Below are positions 33,603 to 45,689 of a stretch of 64,000 bases of DNA, in pieces. Numbering within the stretch: position 1 is the stretch's first letter; every line of letters starts with the position of its first letter. Origin of the DNA: Glandiceps talaboti (taxonomy: Eukaryota; Hemichordata; Enteropneusta; Spengelidae); the NCBI RefSeq assembly GCF_964340395.1, contig NC_135551.1, forward strand, positions 30,653,455 to 30,717,454, given 5' to 3'. Below the pieces are notes generated by a model. It had not been told where the DNA came from and did not search any database. It was given only the letters and a program-made list of their open reading frames with translations. A program made the translations under genes and the position numbers.

Positions 33603-35180
33603 CAGTGTATTGGTACTAGAATTACAGCATTTGACAAGTTGGTGGTATGAATATTGGTACTAAAATTACAGCATTTGAGAAGTTGGTGGGGTAAACATTG
33701 GTACTAAAATTACAGCATTTGAGAAGTTGGTGGGGTAAACATTGGTACTAAAATTACAGCATTTGACAAGTTGGTGGGGTGAATATTGGTACTAAAATTA
33801 CAGCATTTGACAAGTTGTTAGGGTGAATATTGGTGCTACAATGACAGCATTTGTCAAATTGGTGGGTGAATATTGGTACTAAAAATTACAGCATTTGACA
33901 AGTTGTTAGGGTGAATATTGGTGCTAAAATTACAGCATTTGACAAGTTGGTGATATGAATATTGATACTAAAATTACAGTATTTGACAAGTTGGTGGTAT
34001 GAATATTGGTGCTAAAATTACAGTATTTGACAAGTTGTTAAGGGTGAATATTGGTGCTAAAATTACAGCATTTGACAAGTTGTTAGGGTGAATATTGGTG
34101 CTAAAATTACAGCATTTGACAAGTTGGTGGTGTGAATATTGGTGCTAAAATTACAGTATTTGACAAGATGGTGGTATGAATATTGGGACTATAATTACAG
34201 CATTTGACAAGTTGTTGGTATGAATATTGGGACTAAAATTACAGCATTTGACAAGTTGGTGGGGTGAATATTGGGACTAAAATTACAGCATTTGACAAGT
34301 TGCTAGGGTGAATATTGGTGCTAAAATTACAGTATTTGACAAGTTGTTGGTATGAATATTGGTGCTAAAAGTACAGCATTTGACACGTTGGTGGGGTGAA
34401 TATTGGAACTAAAATGACAACATTTGGCAAATTGGTGAGGTAGATATTGGTGCATAAATTACAGCATTTGGCAAGTTGGTGGTATGAATATTGGTACTAA
34501 AATTACATTATTTGACAAGTTGTTGGGGTGAATATTGGTGCTAAAAGTACAGCATTTGACACGTTGGTGGGGTGAATATTGGAACTAAAATTACATTATT
34601 TGACAAGTTGTTGGGGTGAATATTGGTACTAAAATTACAGCATTTGGCAAGTTGGTGGTATGAATATTGGTACTAAAATTACATTATTTGACAAGTTGTT
34701 GGGGTGAATATTGGTGCTAAAAGTACAGCATTTGACACGTTGGTGGGGTGAATATTGGAACTAAAATGACAACATTTGGCAAATTGGTGAGGTAGATATT
34801 GGTGCATAAATTACAGCATTTGGCAAGTTGGTGGTATGAATATTGGTACTAAAATTACATTATTTGACAAGTTGTTGGGGTGAATATTGGTGCTAAAAGT
34901 ACAGCATTTGACACGTTGGTGGGGTGAATATTGGAACTAAAATTACATTATTTGACAAGTTGTTGGGGTGAATATTGGTACTAAAATTACAGCATTTGGC
35001 AAGTTGGTGGTATGAATATTGGTACTAAAATTACATTATTTGACAAGTTGTTGGGGTGAATATTGGTGCTAAAAGTACAGCATTTGACACGTTGGTGGGG
35101 TGAATATTGGAACTAAAATGACAACATTTGGCAAATTGGTGGATTGAATATTGGTACTAAAATTACAGATTTGACAAGTT
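33603..35180 (+). repeat. 44-bp minisatellite, block 3
   Basis: The first roughly 1,070 bp repeat block 2 (differences include cattt(g/t)gcaaat-type and gtgaa(c/t)attgg changes). A multi-unit higher-order repeat then follows to 35,180. Confidence 0.92.
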
Positions 35181-36989
35181 GTCATGGGAGTTAGCAGACA
35201 TGCATATGTATTAGATAAACAATAAACATGCATGACTATTTATCTTATATTTATTGTTCACTCTAATACATATGTAAGGAAGTGATTTGTGAACAAACTG
35301 AGCCAACGAAGCTGTTCATGCAAAAAGCTGTTCGTACACAATTTCCAAGCTTGGCCAGAGGGAGGGGAAAAATGGTCTGGTATTTCAGCGGGCAACATAT
35401 ATTTCAACTGTAAGATATAGGGAAAGGGGAAGGCAGTGGACAAAGCGGGCTGTTTTCGATATTTTTCAGGAAGTTAGTTTACAAATTTTACTCTCTTTTT
35501 TCACAATATTCACAAGATGTAAATTAAATGTGTAATACAAGAATTAATTTTTGACCATGTGTGTCATCGAAACTGGCGAGGCAGTGCATTGAGATTGCAG
35601 CACAATCTAATATGTCAACTGACAACTGTCAATACATATACATTAGAAGAAAAATTGTTTTGTTGTGAGTATATCAAAAATTGTGAGGAGCGGGCTGTGG
35701 GCAGGCAAATCTGGCAGGAGGACAAGATAGTGTAATATTGCAATGGGAGGGCAGATACGAACAGCTTTCACTTTCCCCTCCCATCTTGAATCAAACATAA
35801 AATTATGTAAAAAGTGTTCATTAGCTATGTTTTAACTTTCTGTAATAATTTCAGAAAAATGACTCGTTGGCTGCACCTGAGATAACAAAACACAAACCAG
35901 TAATAATGCTTTAACAGTTTATTTGTATTTGTATTTGATGTCTAACGTACAGAATGATAATCAAATGTTAAATATACTGAACGTGTATGTGAAGAAAGCC
36001 ACTTGCTTTAATAAAACTAAAACATGTCTTCCTGGGATACGGCAAAGCATTTAATTTTTTTTCTTCAAAATACAATGGAAATATTATATAACGACAAAGA
36101 TTACATGTGTATGCGACTTAGTTTGAGTAATGGCTTTGTTCAAATTTAAATAAAGATAAGATAAAACTTGGCAGGTAGAGAGTGGATTTGCTTACAACTA
36201 TTAACTGTATATTAAATTTCATATATTTCAAGTTGACATAATGGATTTTAAAAAACGTGAAATACATTGCAGTAATATCAATCAAACTACTGTATCTGAT
36301 ATTGGAATTCAAACTTTACACATCATAATAAAGACATAAACGTGTAGGTCATAATCTGTTTCAAATGAAATAATGAAATAAGTCTTTCTAACAGAAGAAG
36401 CATGTGCTTCCGATTCCATACATAAGTAGGTTTAATGCCATATTTCAGGGTTTGTTGTGTATTTCATTTATGTTTTATAACTAGAATTCCACTTTTACGC
36501 AATAAATCGCTTTATTGGTAAAAACAAAACATACAAAAGGTGGCCCACTTGGCAGAAAGGCAAGGCGGGCTTGAAATTGGAACTACCTGAACACAATGTA
36601 TCTCTTGAATTGAACTGCATGTACAATCCTATATCGTATATCAAAATAACTTAGTTGGAACCCTGCAAAGAGAATACACTGAATAAAGTTACATTTCTTT
36701 ATGTAACAAATAATAACTATAAATCATTTCATGTAATAACAAAACAAACTTGAGCATGTGCCATCTTTAAGCAAAAAAAGTGTATATATATATTGTGTGG
36801 CGTTGTCTAAGTATGATACATATTTTCATCACAGTCTCATAGGCACAATGGCTACACGTTTTACAAACTTAAATTAGTCAAATTTCCCTGAAAAATTAAA
36901 ACGTACATTAACTGTTTAACAGGTACTAGAGACTGCTGCCCAAGAAGACAAAATTTTCTAAAGTCTCATAAAAACTTACAATTCCTGAT
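35181..36989. other. Intergenic, 3' side of the NACHT gene
   Basis: No coding region recognised. Probably contains the NACHT 3' untranslated region at its right side. Confidence 0.5.
36511..36516 (-). terminator. Candidate polyadenylation signal for the NACHT gene
   Basis: AATAAA on the minus strand, about 475 bp after the stop codon at 36,990. It is one of several possible A-rich signals in AT-rich DNA. Confidence 0.3.
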
Positions 36990-39688
36990 TTATGTATTTT
37001 TTCGTTCCCAGACAATTACATGAAAACCCGCCTTTTTTATTTTAGGGAGAGCGTCTTCGACAAGTTGATTTTTTAGCTTACATAAATTGCTGCTTTTGCT
37101 TTCATGCATAATGGTGTTTATCAATCTTATAGTTGCTTGATAAACCTCTTTATATTGAACACTTCCCGACAGGGTATCATCTTTCTTAACATGGCCCGTG
37201 CTTTCTAATCTGTGAAATGTGTGTTTTTCTGTAGTTATATCTTTTGTATCACATATGTTTTTCTGACTGATAAATCCTGAAATACTCATGGTCTCGCTTT
37301 CCCTCAATATTGATAACATAGAATCGACAGTATCTGGAGTTATGGACTCTGCTATTATGAACATTACACGTAGTGACCGATTAAGCTTGATACTTGATAA
37401 AATCGATATCAAATCATCATCATCACCCCGGTGCTCAATACACATGACCTGGATTATTTCATTATGCTCTATAGATTGATAAAACTCTTTGCTTGCTTGT
37501 TTTCTTTCTTTTATACTAGCTGGCGATACCTCATTCTCATATTGCCATTTGAAATGACCACACCATTTAGCATCACCATCGCTTAGAAAATTGCCGTGGA
37601 TCTCTGTGTTAAAATATAACACTTCAAGTTTAGCATTTTGACGTAGAATCATAGAAAGCAGCCTCCTCCTTTCAGCTAACACAGCATTAGAAACGAATGC
37701 TATATTCAGATACTTTAAAGAGTTATGTTTGGCAATATCGCCTGCGATACTGGTGAACAAAATTTCACCCGCGTAATGGCCGTGTATTCTCAGATGTTGC
37801 AAAGCATCATTGATTTTAATCAGAGGACACTTCTGAGTATATTCAACAACATCGGACTGGTTACAGTTATAAATATAGAACAGTAAAATGTCGAGGGATT
37901 TGGGATCATTGTTTAGCTTTCTCATAATATTTTCTAAGAAGGTCATGATACTATCGATATCTTTGAATGAGATAATATTAATACACAAACTCTTGATAGG
38001 GTTTGCTTCAAGGACAGCATACACTTCATCTTGTGAATCACTTGGAACTATCACATACAGTGATTGTAGACACTGCCCTTTTGCCAAAATAGCAAGTGTC
38101 TGCTTTGAGGTTGTACCTGAGTAAAGGTTGAAAGAATGCAATGTGAGCTTATCATTCCTGTTGGCGTTTTGATTGCAATACCTCAATAAATGGTTTAAGC
38201 CATACAAACCACTGTTGCTGATTGTGGGGGAAAGGTAGCTACCCATGCCAAATTTATTGTTATCAAGTACCTCACTTGCAATTATGTTGACAAATGATTC
38301 TGGGTGTCCAGATTCATGTAAACAGCTCAGGGCTACATGAACCAGCCCAAGATTGAATATTCGATTGCCTTTATTTTCCTGAAGGGCTTTAGCAAAGCAA
38401 CTGAAAAACCCACTTCCCTTCTTATCAAGGAGTCCGGCGACAAACACACACACAATTGTTAACTTGCTATCTCTAATGATGTCAAGTAGTCTTTGCTCAT
38501 CATTTAGTGCATTTGTTTCCACCAGATAGTATGCTGCCATGTATTCCTGGAATGATTTATGTATGAACACCCAGAATTTATTCCGTTCAAGCCTTGCAGC
38601 GCTGTATTCCTTGGTTAGCAATCCTAATTTAAATATTAGATCACTCATGCGTATCTCATTCTCATCAAAATCTTTCATCTCAAACCTAACTTTCGCGTTT
38701 GTTAAACCTGATAATGCCATTTTACCTAGCTTCATCAATTCTTCCTTAGAATCTTGAGGCATCTCACTGTCATCGGGTACAGTTAAATAATGCCTTTCAC
38801 AATATCGCAAATAGATACACATAACTAACTTGGTATATAAATCAGATAATTTACTTGGTAGCTCACCTTCGCAGTCTTTCCAAAGCATACATATCAAAGT
38901 TGCATTTAGTGGATTGACCGTTAGAGCAGCTATCTTTGCGTCCTGGTTTATTTTGGCAAGAAGAGCAGGTGCTTCATCAACATTAGAAGGGTCTGTTTCT
39001 TTTCTATCAGCCCTTAAGTAGCTTTTTACAAATTCCAGCATGTTTTCCTTACTAAATCCTTTAATAATAAAGTGTTGATTCACCAACCTGATGAAGTGTT
39101 TTCTTTCTGTACTTCGGGATGATAAAAGTACAGTTGAGTCTGGCAAAGTCTTCCTCCTCATCAAATCGAGGAGGTCGCTTTTACCTACCAACTCCAACTC
39201 ATCCGCACCATCCAACACAATCAAAACTTTGCTTTGATTGTGTTGGATGTAACTGCGAAGATGTCCTTTATTTACTCCTGATACATTAGGTAGTAATTGA
39301 TCAAATATAGCTTCAACGATGTCTCCACTCTGTACTATTTGTCTCAGCTCCAAAAGAACTAACAATTCATATTTTTTAAAAGCAGCTTCTTTATCATTGG
39401 CCCAATCTAAGGCTATCTTCCTACAAAATGTGCTTTTGCCGATCCCAGGCTCACCTTCTACTAATATTCTGTACTTTTTCTCAGATGATGCAAAAACTTT
39501 GCGAAAATCTACATTGTATTCATGCCCTGTGCTGCTTCTTTTGACTAGCTCGAGCTGTGTATATACATCAAGTAAAGGTAATTGAAAACCACCTTCATTC
39601 CATGGTACTGGGTTAATGTCATCCATTTTCTCTTTGTAGTGTTTCTTCAATAATCCTTGACATCTCTTCGCAGCTTTTGTGTTTTCAT
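36990..39688 (-). CDS. NLR-type NACHT ATPase, single large exon
   Basis: 2,699 nt (898 codons plus stop). The exon starts at acceptor TTTCTTGTCAG with a phase-1 split, giving D-E-N-T-K first. Counting that D as 1: Walker A GEPGIGKST at 79-87; Walker B VLIVLDGADE at about 155-164; sensor-like LLSSRST at 188-194; FIIKGFSKENMLEFVKSYL at 207-225; NPLNATLICMLW at 259-270; winged-helix motif FIHKSFQEYMAAYYLVE near 375-391. These are the features of NACHT proteins of the NLR family, intracellular sensors that oligomerise through NACHT. The C-terminal ~450 residues include stretches like NSLKYLNIAF that may be degenerate leucine-rich repeats, but no regular array is visible. The frame is intact. Any N-terminal signalling domain must come from an upstream exon; the only candidates seen are the DED exons beyond 56.7 kb. 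Confidence 0.92.
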
Positions 39689-40099
39689 CTGACAAGAAAG
39701 AATACAAATAGAAATACTTGTACACTAATGTAAGAATTATAATATGTCAGGCAAAATCCCAATTGTCCCAAATTCTCAGAAGTTGGTAACCTTCCCATCA
39801 CGGTTTATAGATGAAGCAAAATCCATTAACTTAGACTCCTTTCACAAAAACCTCTCTAATACACCTAAAGGAAAATTATTGCCATTACTTCATTAATAGA
39901 CTACATGCAACTGTTGTTACATGACCAGCTGCCCAACTGCGTCTTTGATTTCTGTTCAATAGTGTATTTATTTCCTTGATGTATTGCAGTTGAATGTCTT
40001 CTTAATTACAGTTTCAAATGTTGATGTACATGCTATTTAAAAACAGTTTCGTATTGGAATGTACTAAGTTCCCCTAATTGTACAGTAAAATACTAACAA

Positions 40100-41400
40100 T
40101 GGCATTGTAGCACAACGGTACAGTTTAAAAAAAATGTTTATCCATATGCTAGGCCATGCTAGCAATAGTAGTTTATTTGCTGAATGACTATCCAGTTGTC
40201 TATCCAACCATGTTGCTATCTTTGCAATATACACGATCATTTGGCTGTTGCTACGGGTATAGTCATGTTGCTAGATATATTTGTATACATTTTTTAATGT
40301 TTTTGTTCACTTGTGTATGAATTTCTGAATATCCTTGCAATATATGTGTGGTCAGTTGGCTGTTGCTATGGGCTGGTCTTGTTTGCTAGGTACATTTGCA
40401 TATGTTTGTAAATGTTTATTCATTTGTCTAGTAATCCCCGTTATCTTCGCAATATATGTGATCATTTGGCTGTTGCTATGGGTGTGGTCTTGTTGCTAGG
40501 CACATTTGCATACATTTTTGAATGTATATTTATGTCTTCCAATTCCTGTCATCTTGTAATATACATGATTATTTGGCTGTTGCTATGGGCGTGGTCTTGT
40601 TGCTAGGCAAATTTACATGTATTTTTTGAATGTTGATTCAATTGTTTATTATTCTCTGTTGCTCTTTGTGATATGATGGTTTGTCTGTTGCCAATGGGCG
40701 TGGCCATGGTTACTAGGTATATTTGCATACATTTTTTTTAATGTTTACTCACTTGTCTACCAGATGATGTTCTTATTTAACTTCCATTTGGTTGTTGCAG
40801 AGGGTGTGGTCATGGTTGCTAGGGCAATTTTGTCAAAACTTGTGTTTAGAAGAAAATCTGTATAATAACACATTAAGAAACACCTCAACAAGTTTCAGTC
40901 ACATTGACCAAGTACTTTGTGAGATATAAGTTTTTGACCAAAAATGAACATTTTTACACTTAATTTGCATATCACTCAAGACATCATTATATCCTTAATA
41001 TTTCTTCATCTATACATCCCTAGATGCATTCCCATTAAATTTCAGCCCAATCTGCTCCATAGTTTTGGAATTATAGATTTTTGACCAAAAAGACACATCT
41101 TTAGCCCTAATTTGCATATCACTGACGGGACCATCATATCATGAAGAATTCTTAGTATAAACACCCTGAAGAATGTTTCACCCAAATTTCAGCCCAATCT
41201 GCACGTCGTTTGTAAGTTAAGCTTTTTGACCAAAAATCACATTTTTTTACCCAAATCACAAACCCAACTAGACACCCAAGATAATGTACCCACAAAATAT
41301 CATGGCAATCGGTCCTGCAGTTTTTGACTTAAAGTCGTTTACACACACACACACACACACAGACAGACAGACACAGGGTGATCCCTATACCACTACTGAA
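40100..41400 (+). repeat. Dispersed repeat family with GTTGCTATGGG units, copy 1
   Basis: Starts ggcattgtagcacaac. Contains about seven diverged units around ggctgttgctatgggcgtgg then tcttgttgctaggcacattt. It continues as three further units (tttttgaccaaaaatgaaca... aatttgcatatcactcaaga) and ends in (CA)n(GACA)n. Copy 2 lies at 47,917. Non-coding, class unknown. Confidence 0.75.
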
Positions 41401-41714
41401 CCTTAGTTGTGCTGAAAACTGTCAACTTGGACAGAATGACATTGAATGATACTATAAAATGCAGTCTATTGATTCAGATGAAATTTGCTTCACATATTTC
41501 ATATGCTAATCACAAGAACTGATTAGAATTTGTTAAACATCCAATGAAGATTACTTAGTAATTGTATAATACCAAACATCTGATGAAAGGAGCATAAAAT
41601 GTCCTTTGTGGTGTTCATTTGATGCGTGTATGGTGGCATGTGTAGTTCATTTCACTTATACTTCACCTTTATACTCACATTTCACTGATCACAAAATGAC
41701 AGGTGCATAGCAAA

Positions 41715-41870
41715 GTACTTAGGCTGGGGTCAGAATTTATGGTGGGGGGGGGGCCTGGGGAGAAATTATTTTGGTCAATGCAAACACATTTTCGCAGCCC
41801 CCCCTTGTGCCCTCAAAATATTTTAACCCCCCCCCCCCCGCCCCAGTGAACCAAAGAATTTTCATCCACT
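41715..41870 (-). repeat. C-rich repeat, inverted relative to the DED units
   Basis: ggctggggtcagaatttatg with a G run, then C runs. The reverse complement matches the end of the C-rich tract in the DED units (e.g. about 56,390-56,445). Confidence 0.6.
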
Positions 41871-42129
41871 TTAGAGATGTACAGTATGGTACACTACATT
41901 ACACTAACAGAGGAAATTGACTTTAGCGTCCATACGTAACAAGGAGATTTTTCTTGACAAATCTATGTAGGCTTTGCAAAAAGGTCTGACATTGTACTTT
42001 GAGATACTTAGTCAGCAGGGTTTTTTCATTAACCTTGGTTCTGGGCAGAAACAGCATCCTCATGATAGCTAGTGGGGAGGGTGTGGGAGGGTGTGTCCTC
42101 CTCCAGAGCTCCCATAGTAAGTACTATTA

Positions 42130-45100
42130 AATAATAATAATAATAATGGTTTATTTCCAAACGTTGTGACCTAAAGGTCAAAGTACGATTGTTACATTAC
42201 TTTAAAAACTCATAAAGGACTAACACACTGCTGGTAACTATAAAGTGTGGTAACATTACAATTAAAATCTTCAACATGTTGAAGGTGGCCAGTTATGGAA
42301 GAAGAAGAAGAAGAAAAAACAAATTACAATGGTGAGACACACCAGCGACAACGACTATTTTGCAACAAATTGACACAGTAAACAACTGGACTGAGTTCTT
42401 TCCATTTAGTTCTTACTTTAAAGTTCCTAACATTACGAATTCTTGTTGGGTACTTGTGATTTATAAGTGCTGGAACATGGTGATTGAGTTTGTGGTCTGG
42501 TTTTAACATTTGGGCAGCAAACTTCGAACTGACGTCGAATCTCTGAGGACTTAGAGATTGAGTTTTACATCTCAACTAAGTTGAGATGTAATTGTGATTC
42601 CTTATAGGTACTAAAGGGATAAATGATTCTGAAAGCTCTCTTTTGAATGCTTTCTATCTGAGATCTTTGTTTTTCCGTTAAACCTCCTTGCCAAACGATG
42701 CATGCATATTGTAACGTTGAACGAACTAATGACACATATATGTTTCAGATCGTCTGCAGTTGCGCCAAATCTACTCAATACACGTAATATATGTAACCTC
42801 TGTGAAGCTTTTCTGACCATCTCATCAACATGTTACTCCCATGTTAATCTATTGTTCATCATCAATCCCAGACATTTGAAGTTTTCTACAATACCTATAG
42901 ATCTATTTCATTCAGAGACAGAGGATGAAGCTGATTGAACTGCTTCGCAAAACAAAACACCATCTCCTTGCACTTTTTGGGATTCAATTTCATGTTATAT
43001 TTTACTAACCTAGCCTTAACGTAGTCCAACTCAGTCTGCATACAAGAGACAACAGGTGTGTCTCACTGTACACATTCTGATAAGGTGGTGTCATCTATGA
43101 ATATGAAGTGAGAACAGTGAATACATTCTTGTATATCATTGATCATTATTGTGAATAAAATTGGTCCTAGCTTAGTGCCCTCAGGAACACCTGCCTGTAT
43201 TCCTTGCCAATTTGAACATTTTTTGCCAATTTTTACTTGTTGACAAGCTGAAACAAGAAGTGTGCAACCCATTTTACTATATTACAATTTATGCTAAGTT
43301 GTAACAATTTAGATATTAAAATATTATGGTCGATTTTGTCAAACGCCTTACTGAAATCTAGAAAGCATGCTCTGACCATACTACCTTGTCCTTCAAGCTG
43401 TTCTATCCAGTTTTGCACTATCTATTAAGGCAAATGTAGATGAAGACTTTTTGGTGCAAGCATATTGTTTCCTGTCAATTTTCCCTTTAATTTCTCGTTT
43501 AATCCATTTTTCAACTAAACTTTCCATCACCTTAGCAACACTACTTGTCAGTGATATTCGACAAAAATCGTCAAGAGATCTAGGATTACTGGTTTTCCGG
43601 GAGGATCTACGGTAGCCTTTTTTTAACTGCGATGGTACAAAACCTTCCTGAAAGGAGGCATTAAAGATGTCAACTAAGGGTTGTGCGAATTCCTCAGCAA
43701 ACGCCTTGAGGAGTCTATTTGTGATATTGTCTGGGCCACTAGCTTTAATTTGTTAATTGGTAATGCCTTCAGTAATTTAACAACACCCTGAAAGGTACCT
43801 GTGGGTAATGTATCACTTGCAGGAAGGTTTTGTGTACAATTGGTATAATCCATTGGCATATAGTCTTTTGTGATGTTGACAAAATGTGAATTGATTGCGT
43901 TAGCTAAGGTAATACCATGCAACCTTTCACCATCTACTTCTAGTTCGGGGACGTACTTAGATTTACCACGGCCACTTAATTTGTTTATCTCCCGCCACCA
44001 TTTTCTACTGTCCCCTTTTCATACAGTTGACTATCTTTCTCGAATAGTAACCTTTCCTGTTAACACTTACAGCACGTTTCACTTTGTTCCGCCAGAAATT
44101 ATATTTATCATTGAAAGCTTTCATGTGTTTGATTTGATCAGTAATAAAAGGTTTATCAGACGTGCAGACCTTGATTGTTTTCATGGGGAAATAAAATTCA
44201 ATTGCAGGAGAAACAGAGGCGAGGAAGGCAGATGTTTTCTCCTCGCAGGATGGACGTAAAGATAAACACTTTGCCAATCCTGGGTCATAATCCACTGAGT
44301 GAAATTTCGTACATTAGAATCCTTCAAAGGTCTGATGGTAATTGATTTGGTGGGTACTTGCAATTTCTGTCTAGCTCGCCAGAGAAGCATAGAATGATCA
44401 GAAGAACAAAGTGGACGGATGGACTGTGGGGAATTATACAACTGATATAAATTGGTCAATATAAGGTCAAGAGTAACGTCACCTCTGGTTGGAATTGATA
44501 CAACTTGCTTTAAATTACAACTATTGATTTAATATTCATACAGTTGAAATCGCCAAGAATAATGATACCAGTCTCGGGTGACTTTGAAATTGTATTGTCA
44601 ACAATGTTCATCATGTGACTTGTCAAGGGTTTTTCATCACTACCAGGTGGGTGGTAGATACAATTAGCAACTGGTTTACTCCCCTTGGTAGCCAATGAGG
44701 TCGTGCAGTGCACCATACAGATTCGATGTTGTCACTCTGATAGTCTACAAGTCTAGGCTGTAGCATCTCATTTATATACAAACAAACACCACGTTGCTTT
44801 TGTCAGTCCTTGTGAAAAAGGTGATAATTTTCTGTGGATATAATGTTATTGGTGATATCTTCTGAGAACCAAGTTTCAGTCACCGCGGCAATTTGGATAT
44901 CATTCATACTGCAAACAGTCCGAAGTTCATCTACTTTCCTAACCAAAGATCTTGCATTGCATAACATTACATTGGGAAGGGCCTTGATCTTTACCCTCTC
45001 ATTTGACATCTGTAATGGCAAGAGTGTCCTGTGACAGCTGTATCGATGATGTTGAGGTGGACCCTCCATCACACGATTGGTAATTCTTACCGGTATTGGA

Positions 45101-45340
45101 TACTGTTTGTTCTTGCCTGCTGCGATGCCTCTCTTAATTGGCTGGGCTTTATACAATTTCAAGTTTCTTAGTCTTTGCCAGGTGATGATCGACATTCAGT
45201 TGGTACAATAATGGGTTATTCACAACAGTGTTCATAATCCCAGTCAACATCGCTCTTGAATATGCAAAAGACATCCTTACATGTAATCCTTCCATGGTAG
45301 TTTGAGACAGGCAAAGTAGGAAAAAACCACTCAAACCAGG
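42130..45340 (-). mobile_element. Degenerate LINE with endonuclease and reverse transcriptase
   Basis: Fragments in order on the minus strand: endonuclease pieces (VMLCNARSLVRKVDELRTVC, VTETWFSED near 44,850-45,000; IILGDFNCM near 44,530; SDHSMLLWRARQK near 44,390); RT pieces (RACFLDFSKAFDKIDHNILI near 43,330-43,380; GIQAGVPEGTKLGPILFTIM and FIDDTTLSE near 43,070-43,210); tail pieces at 42,324-42,820. The 3' end is an (ATT)n tail near 42,130. Multiple frameshifts make it inactive. Overall plan fits the CR1/L2/jockey group; the clade is uncertain. Confidence 0.85.
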
Positions 45341-45388
45341 ACAACTTATTGAGTTTGGCAGCTAAGAAGAGGTCCAGTTGATACTTCT

Positions 45389-45496
45389 AACATTCACAAA
45401 TACAGACACCACTGTATAAATATCAAAAGGCAACGAAATACACCAAACATTCACAAATACAGACACCACTGTATAAACATCAAATGGCAATGAGGA
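45389..45496. repeat. 57-bp tandem duplication
   Basis: Two copies of acattcacaaatacagacac then cactgtataa(a/c)atcaaa(a/t)gg, just 5' of the LINE remnant. Confidence 0.8.
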
Positions 45497-45689
45497 GCCA
45501 AAACAACTTGGTGCTGCCAAAGCGCAACCACATGCATATAAAAATATAAGGACATGTAGGAGGCCATTTAATGGCATAACATTTTACACCATACACCTTA
45601 TCGAAAGTGGCCATAGAGTACTTGAAAATTGTCTTCAATACCCTAATTTTACTAATGAGTTGAGTCAATACATTATTATACAACTGTAT

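Larger units (their letters stand above)
39689..42129 (-). other. Presumed NLR intron with dispersed repeat
   Basis: The 3' end of this intron has a long pyrimidine tract before the NACHT acceptor. Contains the repeat at 40,100-41,400 and an inverted copy of the C-rich repeat at 41,720-41,860. No exon is seen. Confidence 0.5.

Noticed and set aside
27018-35180. CRISPR-like arrays
   Set aside because: Repeats are contiguous, without unique spacers of uniform length, in an animal genome; they are minisatellites.
39689-39725. Upstream in-frame ATG at 39,725 as the NACHT start (MYKYFYLYSFLS)
   Set aside because: Those 12 codons are the pyrimidine-rich tract and acceptor of an intron (TTTCTTGTCAG), and phase agrees with the DED exons; a start there is less likely, though not excluded.
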